From positions 3,658,001 through 3,722,000 of the forward strand of contig NZ_CP041656.2 of NCBI RefSeq assembly GCF_007290395.2: DNA of 64,000 bases. The letters run 5' to 3'. Under the pieces are notes generated by a model, which saw nothing but the letters and a program-made list of their open reading frames with translations, ran no database searches and was not told where the DNA came from. The stretch is from Bradyrhizobium cosmicum. GTDB taxonomy: Bacteria > Pseudomonadota > Alphaproteobacteria > Rhizobiales > Xanthobacteraceae. Of this stretch, positions 9,489 to 18,801 are shown one piece after another. The first letter of the stretch is position 1, and each line of letters begins with the position of its first letter. A program made the translations under genes and the position numbers.

Positions 9489-10130
9489 TCAGGTCAGATG
9501 CGCGGCTTCCCCGGCGTCTTCGTCGCCCCAGTCCGCATCGGCAATCGCGCTGTCGATTAGCTCGCCGCGCAGCAGCTTGAGCGGCGATTTCCAGTACAGC
9601 GCGATGTTGTGGAAGGGATCCGTCAGCACCTTGAACGCCCACACCAGCCCGGTGGTGACGTCGCGCGTGACGAACAGCTGGAGCATGCGCGCAAGCCCGC
9701 CGCCGATGCCGATCGCGAGCCAGAGCGCGCCGACATGGCGGACGAAGTCGAAGCGGTCGGTGGGAAGATCGAACAGCCCGAACAACGTGGGATAGGCGTA
9801 CAGCGCGATCGGCGCGCTTCCCCAGACCAGCAGCAGGACGATCTTGCGGGTCTGGTTGTAGCCGACCTTGACCGCTTCCTTGTAGTCGTTGCTGACGTCG
9901 TTGACGGCGTCGTAGCCATTCGGCTCGAAGAAGAAATGCCCGGTCTGCCGCGTCAGCATCGCGAGCCAGCCGACGATGCCGGCAAGCGCCGGGTCCTTGA
10001 AAAGCAACGCATAGCAACCGAGGAAGATCACGGCACTGATCAGGTGCAGCGTCTGGTTGACGGTGCTCTGGTGGTAAAAGCGGTAATCATCGAAGCGCTG
10101 CGTGCGCAGCATGTTCGAGAGGTGGCTCAT
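9489..10130 (-). CDS. Mpo1-like (DUF962-type) membrane protein, tentative
   Basis: 213 residues with four or five hydrophobic segments. Two His-containing motifs recall the Mpo1/DUF962 family: HQSTVNQTLH (H-x4-N-x3-H) and GHFFFE (H-x3-E). In yeast Mpo1 these are iron-binding residues of a 2-hydroxy fatty acid dioxygenase. The rest of the protein is not clearly similar and is longer than usual, so the family call is a resemblance only. It is a single gene, divergent from nothing nearby, upstream of the argD leader. Confidence 0.5.
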   Translation of the reverse strand: MSHLSNMLRTQRFDDYRFYHQSTVNQTLHLISAVIFLGCYALLFKDPALAGIVGWLAMLTRQTGHFFFEPNGYDAVNDVSNDYKEAVKVGYNQTRKIVLLLVWGSAPIALYAYPTLFGLFDLPTDRFDFVRHVGALWLAIGIGGGLARMLQLFVTRDVTTGLVWAFKVLTDPFHNIALYWKSPLKLLRGELIDSAIADADWGDEDAGEAAHLT

Positions 10131-10239
10131 CCTCGTTCCTCGCTCGCGTTGAAAAGCAGCTGAGAGTTAGGACGAGTCCGTGACCCCTGCGTGAATGCAA
10201 TATAGTGTCACATTTCCCGCGCGGACGTCGCAGCGCGGA

Positions 10240-11397
10240 TTAATCGACGCCGTAATGGGCGAACACATCGGCGATGCCGGCGTTAATGGCCCTGGCGGCC
10301 GCAATGTCCCGTTCAGCGCCGTCGTTGTCGCCCATCTTCCGCTTCGCAAGTCCGCGCCCGTAGAGCGAACTGTCGAGCTGCGGCTTGGTGCCCAGCGCCG
10401 CGTCATAATCGGCAATCGCCGCGTCGAGATTGCCGAGCTTGAGATGAGCGAGGGCCCGGCTGTCGAGCGTATCAGGGTCGTTGGGGGCCATCCGCAGCGA
10501 CTGGTCGCAATCGGCCAGCGCCGCCTCCAGGCGACCGAGGATCGCGCGGGTGAAGCAGCGCGAGTTGAATACGTCGGCACGGTTGCCATTTGCCTTGATC
10601 GAACGATCGTAGTCCTCCAGCGCCAGCACATACTCGTACGTATCGAAATACATGTTCCCGCGCGCATAGAAATCGCGGTCGTTGTTCGGGCTGAGCTGCA
10701 GCGATTTGGCGAAGTCGGCCAGTGCGCGGGGGCGGTCGCCACGGTCGCGGAAGACGCGCGCGCGGTTGCCGTAGGCCGGGCCGTAGTTCGGGTCGAGCTT
10801 GATCGACAGGTCGAAATCCGCAAGAGCGCGGTCGTCCTGGCGATGGTCGCGATAGGCGGTGCCGCGATTGAAATAAGCCAGCGCGAATTTCGGATCGAGC
10901 TTGATGGCCTGGTCGTAATCGGCCATCGCGCGCTCGTACTCGTTCTTGTCGATGAGCGAGTTGCCGCGGTTGTTGTAATAGAGCGCGTCGCGGGCGTTCA
11001 GTCGGATGGCGCGCGTGTAGTCGGCAATGGCATGATCCTTGTCGCCGAGATCGTCATAGGCGATGCCGCGATTGTACCAGAGGTCTGAATCTTTCGGATC
11101 GAGATCGATGGCGCGGTTGAAGTCCGCCAGGGCGCGCTCGGCATCGCCCTTGCGCCGGAACATCTCGCCGCGATTGGCGAGCGCATGCACGTCGTTGGGG
11201 TCGGCTTTGAGCACGGCCGAGCAGCCGGTAATGCGCTGGTCCTCGCTGCTCCCGTCGTCATCGGCGTAACACTATTTCTGCAACTGCGCGGCCGCCGGGG
11301 ATCGCGCGGCAGCGGGGGTCGACAGCGCGAGCAGGGCCATCGCGGCGCCTATTGCCGACAGCTTGAAGAAAATTCCTGACGTTTGATCGTGTTTCAT
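10240..11397 (-). pseudogene. TPR protein with signal peptide, interrupted by in-frame amber codon
   Basis: From ATG 11397 the minus strand encodes a signal peptide (AAMALLALSTPAAA) up to Lys41, then a TAG at 11274-11272. The same frame then continues without shift: a Cys-rich pre-repeat segment, GTG 11214, and nine tandem 34-residue TPR units of the NRGxAYxxxGDxxxAIADYxxAIxLxP type, ending at 10240. Either a CAG-to-TAG type substitution has killed the exported protein, or a shorter 324-residue cytosolic form starts at GTG 11214, or there is readthrough. Intact relatives are periplasmic TPR proteins of unknown role. Confidence 0.75.
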
Positions 11398-11437
11398 TAT
11401 TTGTCCGCGTCGAAACCATTGCGCCTCTAGCGCGTTT

Positions 11438-12469
11438 GTGATCGAAGGACGCGACTTGGTTCGAACCGAATGTGTTACGGCTCAGACCAAGAAGGCGGGA
11501 CCAACAGATAGTTTAAAAGCCTTGCCCGAGACGCCTTATCCGATCGACCTCGACAGCATTCGCGGCGCGTTTCCGCCGGGCATCGAGGCGCCGTCGCTCC
11601 TCGTCGACTTTGCCGATTGGCTGAAGGAGCGACCATGGGGCAGCGTCGGCTGCTTTTCCCTGCAAGGCCAATTCTCCGATTCCGCGCCGATCTTCGACGG
11701 CAGTCCCTTGCGCAACAGCTTTTCGCTGTTCATGCGGCTGCCGGATGGCTCGGCCGTCGGCGGCTGGTATGGTGCGGGTCTGGACCGCGACAATCCGCCG
11801 ATCGTGGGGCTGGGCTCCGAGGGCGACTATGAGCTGCTGGCGCCGAGCCTCGACGGCTTGCTGGCAAAGCTGACGTCGCAGCAATTCGGCAAGGCCTGGA
11901 GCGATCTCAAGCCGCATGACGAGGTCGAGTGTCAGACCGTCGAGCTGGCGCGATGGCTTGCCGGACAGCCGTCCGGCGACAAGGCGGCGTGTGACGACGG
12001 CTCGCCTGATCTGCCCGACTTCCGCGGCTTCATGGAAAAATGGAGCCGTGATCGCGAAGAGTATTGGGCCAATCATCGCCTGATGGCGGAGCTGGGCTGG
12101 CGCCTTGCTGCTCATCTGCCGAAGGGCAAGAATGCCTGGGACAAGACGCATTTCGAGGTCGCCATCGTCGGCAAGCAGTACGAGGCGCGCGTGCTGTCGC
12201 GCGGCCCGCAACCGTTCGAGGAGGCCGCGTCGGTCGAATCGTTGCTGCGCGATCTACGCGAGGAAATGCGGACGGCACAGCCCGAGCTCGGGCTGTGGTA
12301 CGCGATGAAATTCGGCCTCTACGCCGACGGGCGTGTCATGCCGATTTTCGAATACGACGTGCGGCCGGCCATCGGCGGCGAGCCGGCAATGTTATCCGAG
12401 GCGAAAGCCGATCTCGCCCGCGCCCCAAGGCCGGAGCGCTGGGTGCCGAGATGGCTGGCGGAAGCCTGA
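11438..12469 (+). CDS. Unknown protein, possibly SUKH/YezG-like two-domain protein
   Basis: 343 residues from GTG 11438, though the true start may be further in because only 40 bases separate it from the divergent TPR gene. No signal peptide or membrane segment. The N-terminal half (LLVDFADWLKERPWGSVG to APSLDGLLAKL) weakly recalls SMI1/KNR4 (SUKH) proteins. The C-terminal half (HFEVAIVGKQYEARVLS to GRVMPIFEYDV) weakly recalls YezG-type immunity proteins. Both families include toxin-immunity proteins, but no toxin gene is adjacent. Function not assigned. Confidence 0.6.
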   Translation: MIEGRDLVRTECVTAQTKKAGPTDSLKALPETPYPIDLDSIRGAFPPGIEAPSLLVDFADWLKERPWGSVGCFSLQGQFSDSAPIFDGSPLRNSFSLFMRLPDGSAVGGWYGAGLDRDNPPIVGLGSEGDYELLAPSLDGLLAKLTSQQFGKAWSDLKPHDEVECQTVELARWLAGQPSGDKAACDDGSPDLPDFRGFMEKWSRDREEYWANHRLMAELGWRLAAHLPKGKNAWDKTHFEVAIVGKQYEARVLSRGPQPFEEAASVESLLRDLREEMRTAQPELGLWYAMKFGLYADGRVMPIFEYDVRPAIGGEPAMLSEAKADLARAPRPERWVPRWLAEA

Positions 12470-12494
12470 AGCTCGGAACGGCACCTTCGATCCC

Positions 12495-12526
12495 CTTGAC
12501 TTAGAGTGCGCTCGAAGGGGTATCTG
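12495..12526 (+). promoter_or_regulatory. MerR-type promoter with 19-bp spacer
   Basis: TTGACT (12496-12501) and TATCTG (12521-12526) are separated by 19 bases. The spacer holds an imperfect dyad (CTTAGAG/CTCGAAG), the typical geometry of promoters remodelled by MerR-family activators. It sits 30 bases ahead of the merR gene and is probably autoregulated. Confidence 0.65.
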
Positions 12527-12555
12527 TCCGTGCGTCAGTACGAGAACGGGCACAC

Positions 12556-12987
12556 ATGAAGATCGGCGACCTCGCAAAACGAACCGGCTTGTCGACCCAC
12601 ACGTTGCGTTATTATGAGCGCATCGGGCTGCTGCCATACGCAGACCGGGATCGCTCCGGCCAGCGTGACTTCGACGCATCGATCCTCACATGGATCGAAT
12701 TCCTCGGTCGGCTCAAGACCACGGGAATGCCGATCCGGGACATGTTGCGTTATGCGGCGCTTCGTGATGAAGGCGAAGCCACCGGGCCAGCCCGGCGGCA
12801 GATGCTGGAAATCCACCGGGAACAGGTTCGCACGCAGATTGCCGAACTCCAGGAATGCCTGCTCGTCCTTGATACCAAGATCGCCGGCTATGCCAGCGAC
12901 GAACAGAGGACGAAGGAAGATGACGCACGCCCAACCACAAGCCGAAAGCCGCTTCGATCGCGGCCAGCGGGCCCTGTCACGCATTGA
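12556..12987 (+). CDS. MerR family transcriptional regulator
   Basis: 143 residues. The winged-helix N-terminus reads KIGDLAKRTGLSTHTLRYYERIGLL, followed by the second helical part and a C-terminal dimerisation coiled coil (REQVRTQIAELQECLLVLDTKI). There are no conserved effector cysteines, so a metal sensor is unlikely; it resembles the NmlR/AdhR-like sensors of reactive small molecules. The C-terminal 20-odd residues overlap the next gene in another frame. It is expected to control itself and the downstream carboxymuconolactone-decarboxylase-like gene. Confidence 0.88.
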   Translation: MKIGDLAKRTGLSTHTLRYYERIGLLPYADRDRSGQRDFDASILTWIEFLGRLKTTGMPIRDMLRYAALRDEGEATGPARRQMLEIHREQVRTQIAELQECLLVLDTKIAGYASDEQRTKEDDARPTTSRKPLRSRPAGPVTH

Positions 12988-13333
12988 CGGCAAAGCCGGC
13001 GAAAAGGTCGTCGCCTCACTCGCCGACATCGCTCCGGATTTCGCGCGATACGTGATCGAGTTTCCGTTCGGTGACATCTACTGCCGCCCGGGCCTCGGCC
13101 TGCGCGATCGAGAGATCGCGACGATCGCCGCGTTGACGACGCTCGGAAATGCCGCACCCCAGCTCAAGGTGCATATCGAGGCGGGTCTGAACGTCGGTCT
13201 GTCTCGCAATGAGATCGTGGAGGTCATCATGCAGATGGCCGTCTATGCGGGCTTCCCGGCGGCGTTGAACGGACTGTTCGCAGCCAAGGAGGTGTTTTCC
13301 GCGCATGACGGACGGGAGGCGTCGACGGCGTGA
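12920..13333 (+). CDS. Carboxymuconolactone decarboxylase/AhpD-like family protein
   Basis: 137 residues from ATG 12920, preceded by AAGGAAG and overlapping the end of merR by 68 bases. It shows the CMD signature LGLRDREIATIAALTTLGNAAPQLKVHIEAGLNVGLS and the NEIVEVIMQMAVYAGFPAALNG helix. There is no CxxC pair, so it lacks the AhpD peroxidase centre and is closer to the gamma-carboxymuconolactone decarboxylase branch. With the MerR gene it forms a two-gene stress-response unit of unknown substrate. Confidence 0.85.
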   Translation: MTHAQPQAESRFDRGQRALSRIDGKAGEKVVASLADIAPDFARYVIEFPFGDIYCRPGLGLRDREIATIAALTTLGNAAPQLKVHIEAGLNVGLSRNEIVEVIMQMAVYAGFPAALNGLFAAKEVFSAHDGREASTA

Positions 13334-13395
13334 CGGCGCGAAAGTCCTAGCGACGTCAGTGGCTGCGCTATCGCATACGAGCATTCATACGAGGC

Positions 13396-13481
13396 CGTCA
13401 TGCCCGGGCTTGTCCCGGGCATCCACGTTCTTCGTACCGCGCCGCAAGGCGTGGATGGCCGGGACAAGCCCGGCCATGACG
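13396..13481. repeat. Palindromic intergenic repeat, family B, copy 1
   Basis: Inverted repeat of 86 bases. The arms are CGTCATGCCCGGGCTTGTCC and its near complement GGGACAAGCCCGGCCATGACG-type sequence, with inner ATCCACG/CGTGGAT. It lies between converging genes. A second copy is at 54036-54121. Confidence 0.8.
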
Positions 13482-13500
13482 CCGTCGAAGCATTCGTGTT

Positions 13501-14832
13501 TCAGAACCCCGCGACGCTACCGTGCAGATCGTATTGATCCGCGCGCTCGATCTTCGCGGTGACGATCTCGCCGACGCGCAGGGGGCGGCGGCTGTTGAGA
13601 TACACCGCGCCGTCGATCTCCGGCGCATCGGCCTTGGAGCGGCCCTTGGCCACGGTCGGTCCGACCTCGTCGATGATGATCTGCTGGCGCGTGCCGACCT
13701 TGCGCTTCAGCCGTCGCGCCGAGATCTTCTGCTGGCGCGCCATCAGCGCATTGTAGCGCTCCTGCTTGATCTCTTCGGGCACCGGACTCTCGATCGCGTT
13801 CGCCGTGGCGCCGGCGACCGGTTCGTACTTGAAGCAGCCGAGACGATCGATCTCGGCCTCATCCAGCCAATTGAGCAAATATTCGAAATCGGCGTCGGTC
13901 TCGCCGGGGAAGCCGACGATGAAGGTCGAACGCAGGGCCAGATCAGGGCATTCCTCGCGCCAGCGCTTGATGCGCGCCAGAGTCTTGTCCTGCGCTGCCG
14001 GGCGCTTCATCGCCTTCAGCACCTCGGGGCTCGCATGCTGGAACGGGATGTCGAGATAGGGCAGCACCTTGCCCTCATTCATCAATGCGATGACCTCGTC
14101 GACATGCGGGTAGGGGTAGACATATTGCAGCCGGACCCAGGCGCCGAGTTCGCCGAGCTCGCGCGCGAGGTCGAGGAATTTGGCGCGGACCTGACGGTCC
14201 TTCCACGGGCTCTCGGCATATTTGAGATCGACGCCGTAGGCCGAGGTGTCCTGCGAGATCACCAGCAGCTCTTTCACGCCGGCGGCGACCAGCTTTTCGG
14301 CCTCCCGCAGCACGTCATTGGCCGGGCGCGAGACGAGATCGCCGCGCAGCTTCGGGATGATGCAGAAGGTGCAGCGGTTGTTGCAGCCCTCGGAAATCTT
14401 CAGATAAGCGTAGTGGCGCGGGGTCAGCTTGATGCCCTGCGGCGGCACCAGATCGAGATGCGGATTGTGGGCGGGCGGCAGCGCGCGGTGCACGGCGTCG
14501 AGCACGCTCTCATATTGCTGCGGGCCGGAGATCGAGAGCACGCCGGGATAGGCCTGCTCGATCTGCTCGGGCTCGGCGCCCATGCAGCCGGTCACGATCA
14601 CCTTGCCGTTCTCGGCCATGGCTTCGCCGATCGCCGACAGCGACTCCTGCTTGGCGCTGTCGAGGAAGCCACAGGTGTTGACGATGACGATGTCGGCCCC
14701 GTCATGCTTGCGGGCGAGTTCATAGCCCTCCGCGCGCAGGCGCGTGATGATGCGCTCGGAATCCACCAATGCCTTGGGACACCCGAGCGACACGAAGCTG
14801 ACCTTGGGCGCAGCCGTCTGATCCATATCCAA
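13501..14832 (-). CDS. rimO: Ribosomal protein S12 methylthiotransferase RimO
   Basis: 443 residues, normal for RimO. Radical-SAM enzyme that adds a methylthio group to the conserved Asp of ribosomal protein S12. The N-terminal UPF0004 domain has its three cluster cysteines (SLGCPK, VNTCGF, VTGCMG), the radical-SAM motif is CNNRCTFC, and a C-terminal TRAM domain ends the protein. A TRAM-adjacent [12 protein letters not shown] segment is present. The ATG at 14832 or 14826 may be used. It is divergent from nasT. Confidence 0.95.
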   Translation of the reverse strand: MDMDQTAAPKVSFVSLGCPKALVDSERIITRLRAEGYELARKHDGADIVIVNTCGFLDSAKQESLSAIGEAMAENGKVIVTGCMGAEPEQIEQAYPGVLSISGPQQYESVLDAVHRALPPAHNPHLDLVPPQGIKLTPRHYAYLKISEGCNNRCTFCIIPKLRGDLVSRPANDVLREAEKLVAAGVKELLVISQDTSAYGVDLKYAESPWKDRQVRAKFLDLARELGELGAWVRLQYVYPYPHVDEVIALMNEGKVLPYLDIPFQHASPEVLKAMKRPAAQDKTLARIKRWREECPDLALRSTFIVGFPGETDADFEYLLNWLDEAEIDRLGCFKYEPVAGATANAIESPVPEEIKQERYNALMARQQKISARRLKRKVGTRQQIIIDEVGPTVAKGRSKADAPEIDGAVYLNSRRPLRVGEIVTAKIERADQYDLHGSVAGF

Positions 14833-14937
14833 ATCTGCCTGATTGACAGGCCTGAGCTAGTCCCAATTGCCCATAATTACAACCCTTTGCATCGTCCCCC
14901 GGCATGCTATGGATGGCTCGCCGGTGGTGAGTGAGCA

Positions 14938-15528
14938 ATGAGCGCCGAACAGTCGCCTAAAATCGTGATTGTCGACGAGAGCCCGATCCGGGCCGCTATC
15001 CTCCAGGAGGGGCTGCGGGAGGCCGGGTTCACCCAGCTCGTCCATATCAGCGAAATGCAGAGCCTGCTGGCCCGTATTTATGCGGTCGATCCCGACATCA
15101 TCCTGATCGATCTGGAAAACCCCAGCCGCGACGTGCTGGAAGCGATGTTCCAGGTCAGCCGCGCCGTGCGGCGGCCGATCGCGATGTTCGTCGACCAGAG
15201 CGATTCCGCCTCGATCCAGGCCTCGGTGGAGGCGGGGGTGTCCGCCTACATCGTCGACGGATTGAAGAAGGAGCGCATCAAGCCGATCCTCGACCTCTGC
15301 GTGTCCCGCTTCAATGCTTTTGCAAAACTCCAGGAGGAGCTGGAGCGCACCAAGTCGCAACTCGAGGACCGCAAGGTCATCGAGAAGGCCAAGGGCATCC
15401 TGATGAAGGTGAAAGGCCTCAACGAGGACGAGGCCTACGTGCTGCTGCGCTCCACCGCGATGCGCGAGAAGAAGAAAATCGGCGAGATCGCCCAGTCGAT
15501 CATCACCGCGTCGGAGATGCTGAAATGA
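14938..15528 (+). CDS. nasT: ANTAR-type antiterminator NasT
   Basis: 196 residues: an N-terminal receiver-like domain (KIVIVDESPIRAAILQEGL, with IDLENPS in the phosphorylation region) and a C-terminal ANTAR RNA-binding domain (VIEKAKGILMKVKGLNEDEAY). NasT binds hairpins in the leader RNA of nitrate assimilation genes and prevents termination. When nitrate is absent NasS holds it inactive. The receiver has a Glu-Asn replacement after the usual Asp region, fitting phosphorylation-independent control. It overlaps nasS by 4 bases (ATGA). Confidence 0.92.
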   Translation: MSAEQSPKIVIVDESPIRAAILQEGLREAGFTQLVHISEMQSLLARIYAVDPDIILIDLENPSRDVLEAMFQVSRAVRRPIAMFVDQSDSASIQASVEAGVSAYIVDGLKKERIKPILDLCVSRFNAFAKLQEELERTKSQLEDRKVIEKAKGILMKVKGLNEDEAYVLLRSTAMREKKKIGEIAQSIITASEMLK

Positions 15529-16688
15529 CGATCCCCTTGCGCATCGGGTTCATCCCGCTGGTCGATGCCGCCGCGCTGATCGTTGCCGTCGACAAGGGCT
15601 TTGCCGCCGCCGAGGGCCTCGACGTCACGCTGGTGCGCGAGGTGTCCTGGTCCAACGTCCGCGACAAGCTCAATATCGGGCTGTTCGACGCCGCGCATCT
15701 GCTGGCGCCCGTGGCGATCGCATCCTCGCTCGGGCTCGGCCACGTCAAGGTGCCGATTGCCGCGCCCTTCAATCTCGGCATCAACGGCAATGCGATCACG
15801 GTCTCGCCGGCGCTTCATGCGGCGCTGATGGAGGAGATCGACGGCGACCGCTTCGATCCGCTCGTCACGGCGAAAGCGCTGGCGAAGGTGGTCGCCAAAC
15901 GGCGCAAGGCGGGGGCCGAGCCGCTGACCTTCGGCATGACCTTCCCGTTCTCGACTCACAATTACCAATTGCGGTTCTGGATGGCCGCGGCCGGCGTCGA
16001 TCCCGACGAGGACGTACGCTTGGTGGTGCTGCCGCCGCCCTACATGGTGGACAGCCTCAAGAGCGGCCATGTCGATGCGTTCTGCGTCGGCGCGCCCTGG
16101 AATTCGGTCGCGGTCGATCTCGGCATCGGCCACATCCTGCATTTTGTTTCCGACATTCTCGTGCGTGCCGCGGAGAAGGTGCTGGCGGTCCGCCAGGTCT
16201 GGGCCGACAAGAATCCGGATGTGGTCGCGAGCCTGGTGCGCGCGGCGGTGAAGGGCGCCGCATTCATCGAGGATTCCGCGAACCTGACCGAAGCGGCGCA
16301 GATTCTGGCGCAGCCCGAGCGGATCGGGGTCGATGCCGAGGTCATCCAGCGCACCCTCACGGGACGCCTGAAGATCTCGCCGGACGGGACCTTCCGCGAA
16401 AGCGCTCGCTACCTGCTGGTCGGGCGTGAAGGGGCAGGGCGCCCCGATCCGGTCCAGGCCGCTTGGCTCTATGCTCAGATGGTGCGCTGGGGGCAGACCG
16501 CGCTGACACCCGATGGCGTCAGGACCGCCATGGCCGTGTTCAGGCCGGATCTGTACGACGCAGCCCTCGGCCAGCGGCCGCCCACCGAAGCTCCCGCGGC
16601 GTTCGGCGCCTTCGCCGGCCCCGCCTTCGATCCCGACAACATTCGGGGGCATCTTGAGGCCTTCGCGGTCGGGCGCTGGAGACCCTGA
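15525..16688 (+). CDS. nasS: Nitrate sensor NasS (NrtA/CmpA-like, cytoplasmic)
   Basis: 387 residues. It is related to nitrate/bicarbonate ABC binding proteins (IGFIPLVDAAALIVAVDKGF, MTFPFSTHNYQLRFWMA, PPPYMVDSLKSGHVDAFCVGAPW) but has no signal peptide, as expected for the cytosolic sensor that sequesters NasT until nitrate binds. Its position directly after nasT and ahead of nirA matches the known nasT-nasS-nirA order of Bradyrhizobium diazoefficiens. Confidence 0.92.
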   Translation: MTIPLRIGFIPLVDAAALIVAVDKGFAAAEGLDVTLVREVSWSNVRDKLNIGLFDAAHLLAPVAIASSLGLGHVKVPIAAPFNLGINGNAITVSPALHAALMEEIDGDRFDPLVTAKALAKVVAKRRKAGAEPLTFGMTFPFSTHNYQLRFWMAAAGVDPDEDVRLVVLPPPYMVDSLKSGHVDAFCVGAPWNSVAVDLGIGHILHFVSDILVRAAEKVLAVRQVWADKNPDVVASLVRAAVKGAAFIEDSANLTEAAQILAQPERIGVDAEVIQRTLTGRLKISPDGTFRESARYLLVGREGAGRPDPVQAAWLYAQMVRWGQTALTPDGVRTAMAVFRPDLYDAALGQRPPTEAPAAFGAFAGPAFDPDNIRGHLEAFAVGRWRP

Positions 16689-17019
16689 TTCGATCTGCAT
16701 TGTTTTTGAGCGCGCGGGGCCAGCGGCTAAATTTTGAGCGCGCTGCCCGAATTTCGTGAGAGTTCCCGCCCAGGACTTTGCGGAACTATCCGTAATCATC
16801 TGAAAATGCATCGATTTTCAAATCAACGAAGCTGGCACGCAACTTGTATGTTGCAGTGCGGCCAGCCTGTCACAGATGCCTGCTGAGCCAAGTCCCACAG
16901 CAACGAAGCTGATTGGACCGTCGGGTAGCGAAGCGGGCTCCAGAGCCAGCTGAGTTCTCGGGGGTCGCACAATTTTCCGTCGATCCACCCAGGTGGCCGC
17001 AGGAGCTTCGTTACCGACC
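16689..17019 (+). promoter_or_regulatory. nirA control region: sigma-54 promoter and candidate NasT-responsive leader
   Basis: 331 bases without a gene. A near-consensus sigma-54 promoter (TGGCACG-N4-TTGTA) lies at 16833-16848, so transcription should begin near 16858. In the leader, CAGC-AACGAA-GCTG (about 16898-16911) is a 4-bp stem with a six-base loop carrying A at position 1 and G at position 4, the ANTAR target rule. A less regular hairpin precedes it and GGCTCCAGAGCC follows. Upstream are a TTTTGAGCGCGC direct repeat (16706 and 16732) and a TGAAAAT/ATTTTCA dyad (16801-16820), possible NtrC-side elements. Confidence 0.6.
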
Positions 17020-18801
17020 ATGAAAATCGATACGCTCTCAGTCGACTTTACCGACGAGCAGAAACGCTATCTCGAAGGCTTCACGACCGGTCTGCAGATC
17101 AGCCGGGTCGGTCGCGGTCTGGGCGGCGGTGCCGGCAAGGCGAATGCCGAGCCTGTTGGTCCCGATGCTGTGCACATCAAGGCGCAGGACAAGGTCATCG
17201 CGTCGGGCAGGAAGCTCGCCGACCAGGAGAAATTCAAGCGCGACGAGCATCCCTTCGATGCCTATCCGCGGCTGCGCCAGCAGGCGGCGGACAACGCGCC
17301 CCCGAGCCCTGCGGACAATTTCCGCTGGCGCTATTACGGCATCTTCTACGTCGCGCCGACGCAGGATTCCTACATGTGCCGGCTGCGCATTCCGAACGGC
17401 ATCATGAAGCACTGGCAGCTGTCGGGCCTCGCCGATCTCGCTGATGAGCTCTGCGGTCCCTACAGCCACGCAACGACGCGATCCAATCTCCAGCTGCGCG
17501 AGATCCCGCCGAAGAATGCCGTTCTGCTGATCGAGGGCATCCAGGACCTCGGCCTGTGCTCGCGCGGCTCCGGCGCCGACAACATCCGCAACGTCACGGG
17601 CACGCCGACGGCCGGTATCGATCCGCAGGAGCTGATTGATACGCGCCCCTATGCGCGCGAGTGGCACTACCACATCCTCAATGACCGCTCGCTCTACGGC
17701 CTGCCGCGCAAGTTCAACGTCGCCTTCGACGGCGCCGGCAAGGTCGCGGTGCTGGAGGAGACCAACGACATCGCCTTCACCGCGTATGAGGTGAAGGACG
17801 GGTTCGGCGTCGCGCCCGGCGTGTGGTTCCGCCTCGGCCTCGGCGGCATCACCGGCCACAAGGACTTCGCAAAGTACTCCGGCATCATCGTCAAGCCGGA
17901 GCAGGCGACCGCTGTCGCGGATGCCATCGTGCGGGTGTTCACCGAGCACGGCGATCGCACCAACCGTAACAAGGCGCGGCTGAAATACGTACTCGACGCC
18001 ATGGGCCATGATGCCTTCCTCAAGCTGGTCGAGGAGCGGCTGAAGACGCCCTTTACACGCGTGCCGGAAGAGGCGTTCGCGCCGCGACCTGTGTCGGACC
18101 GCATGGCGCATATCGGCGTGCACAAGCAGAAGCAGGACGGCCTCAACTGGATCGGCGTGTCGTTGTCGCTGGGCAAGATGAGCTGCGATCAAATGCGGGG
18201 CCTTGCCAAGGTCGCGCAGGATCTCGGCGACGGCGAGATCCGCCTGACGGTGTGGCAGAACCTGCTGATATCGGGCGTGCGCGACGAGAATGTCGAGCTC
18301 GCCATCGCCGCGATCAAGCAGATCGGGCTCGCGGTCGAGGCATCGCATATCCGCGCCGGGCTGATCGCCTGCACCGGCAATGCCGGCTGCCGCTTCGCGG
18401 CCTCCGATACCAAGCGCAATGCGGCCGAGATCGGCGACTGGTGCGAGCCGCGCGTTGCCATGGACAAGCCGGTGAACATCCACGTCACCGGCTGTCATCA
18501 TTCCTGCGCGCAGCACTACATCAGCGACATCGGCCTGATCGGCGCGCGCGTGCCTGTGAACGACGAGGACACGGTGGAAGGCTATCACCTCTTCACGGGT
18601 GGCGGATTCGGTCCCGATGCCGATGTCGGGCAGGAGGTCTATCACGACCTCAAGGCCGAAGATGCGCCGAAGACCGTCGAGGGCCTGCTCAAGGCCTATA
18701 TCGCCCACCGCGCTTCGCCCGACGAAACCTTCCTCTCCTTTGTGCGCCGCCATGACGGCGAGACGCTGCGCAAGCTTGCCGATGCACAGGTGTCCGCATG
18801 A
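17020..18801 (+). CDS. nirA: NirA-type assimilatory nitrite (or sulfite) reductase
   Basis: 593 residues from ATG 17020. Six-electron siroheme/4Fe-4S reductase with the two duplicated ferredoxin-like halves. The four cluster/siroheme cysteines are in CTGNAGC and GCHHSC, and the siroheme-binding arginine/lysine segments are present. The family reduces nitrite to ammonia or sulfite to sulfide. The NasS-NasT genes and the sigma-54 promoter just upstream argue for nitrite. It overlaps the following reductase gene by 4 bases, so that reductase is the likely electron donor. Confidence 0.9.
   Translation: MKIDTLSVDFTDEQKRYLEGFTTGLQISRVGRGLGGGAGKANAEPVGPDAVHIKAQDKVIASGRKLADQEKFKRDEHPFDAYPRLRQQAADNAPPSPADNFRWRYYGIFYVAPTQDSYMCRLRIPNGIMKHWQLSGLADLADELCGPYSHATTRSNLQLREIPPKNAVLLIEGIQDLGLCSRGSGADNIRNVTGTPTAGIDPQELIDTRPYAREWHYHILNDRSLYGLPRKFNVAFDGAGKVAVLEETNDIAFTAYEVKDGFGVAPGVWFRLGLGGITGHKDFAKYSGIIVKPEQATAVADAIVRVFTEHGDRTNRNKARLKYVLDAMGHDAFLKLVEERLKTPFTRVPEEAFAPRPVSDRMAHIGVHKQKQDGLNWIGVSLSLGKMSCDQMRGLAKVAQDLGDGEIRLTVWQNLLISGVRDENVELAIAAIKQIGLAVEASHIRAGLIACTGNAGCRFAASDTKRNAAEIGDWCEPRVAMDKPVNIHVTGCHHSCAQHYISDIGLIGARVPVNDEDTVEGYHLFTGGGFGPDADVGQEVYHDLKAEDAPKTVEGLLKAYIAHRASPDETFLSFVRRHDGETLRKLADAQVSA

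Noticed and set aside
17038..18753. 571-codon minus-strand frame
   Set aside because: Lies antisense to nirA, which has all siroheme and cluster motifs.
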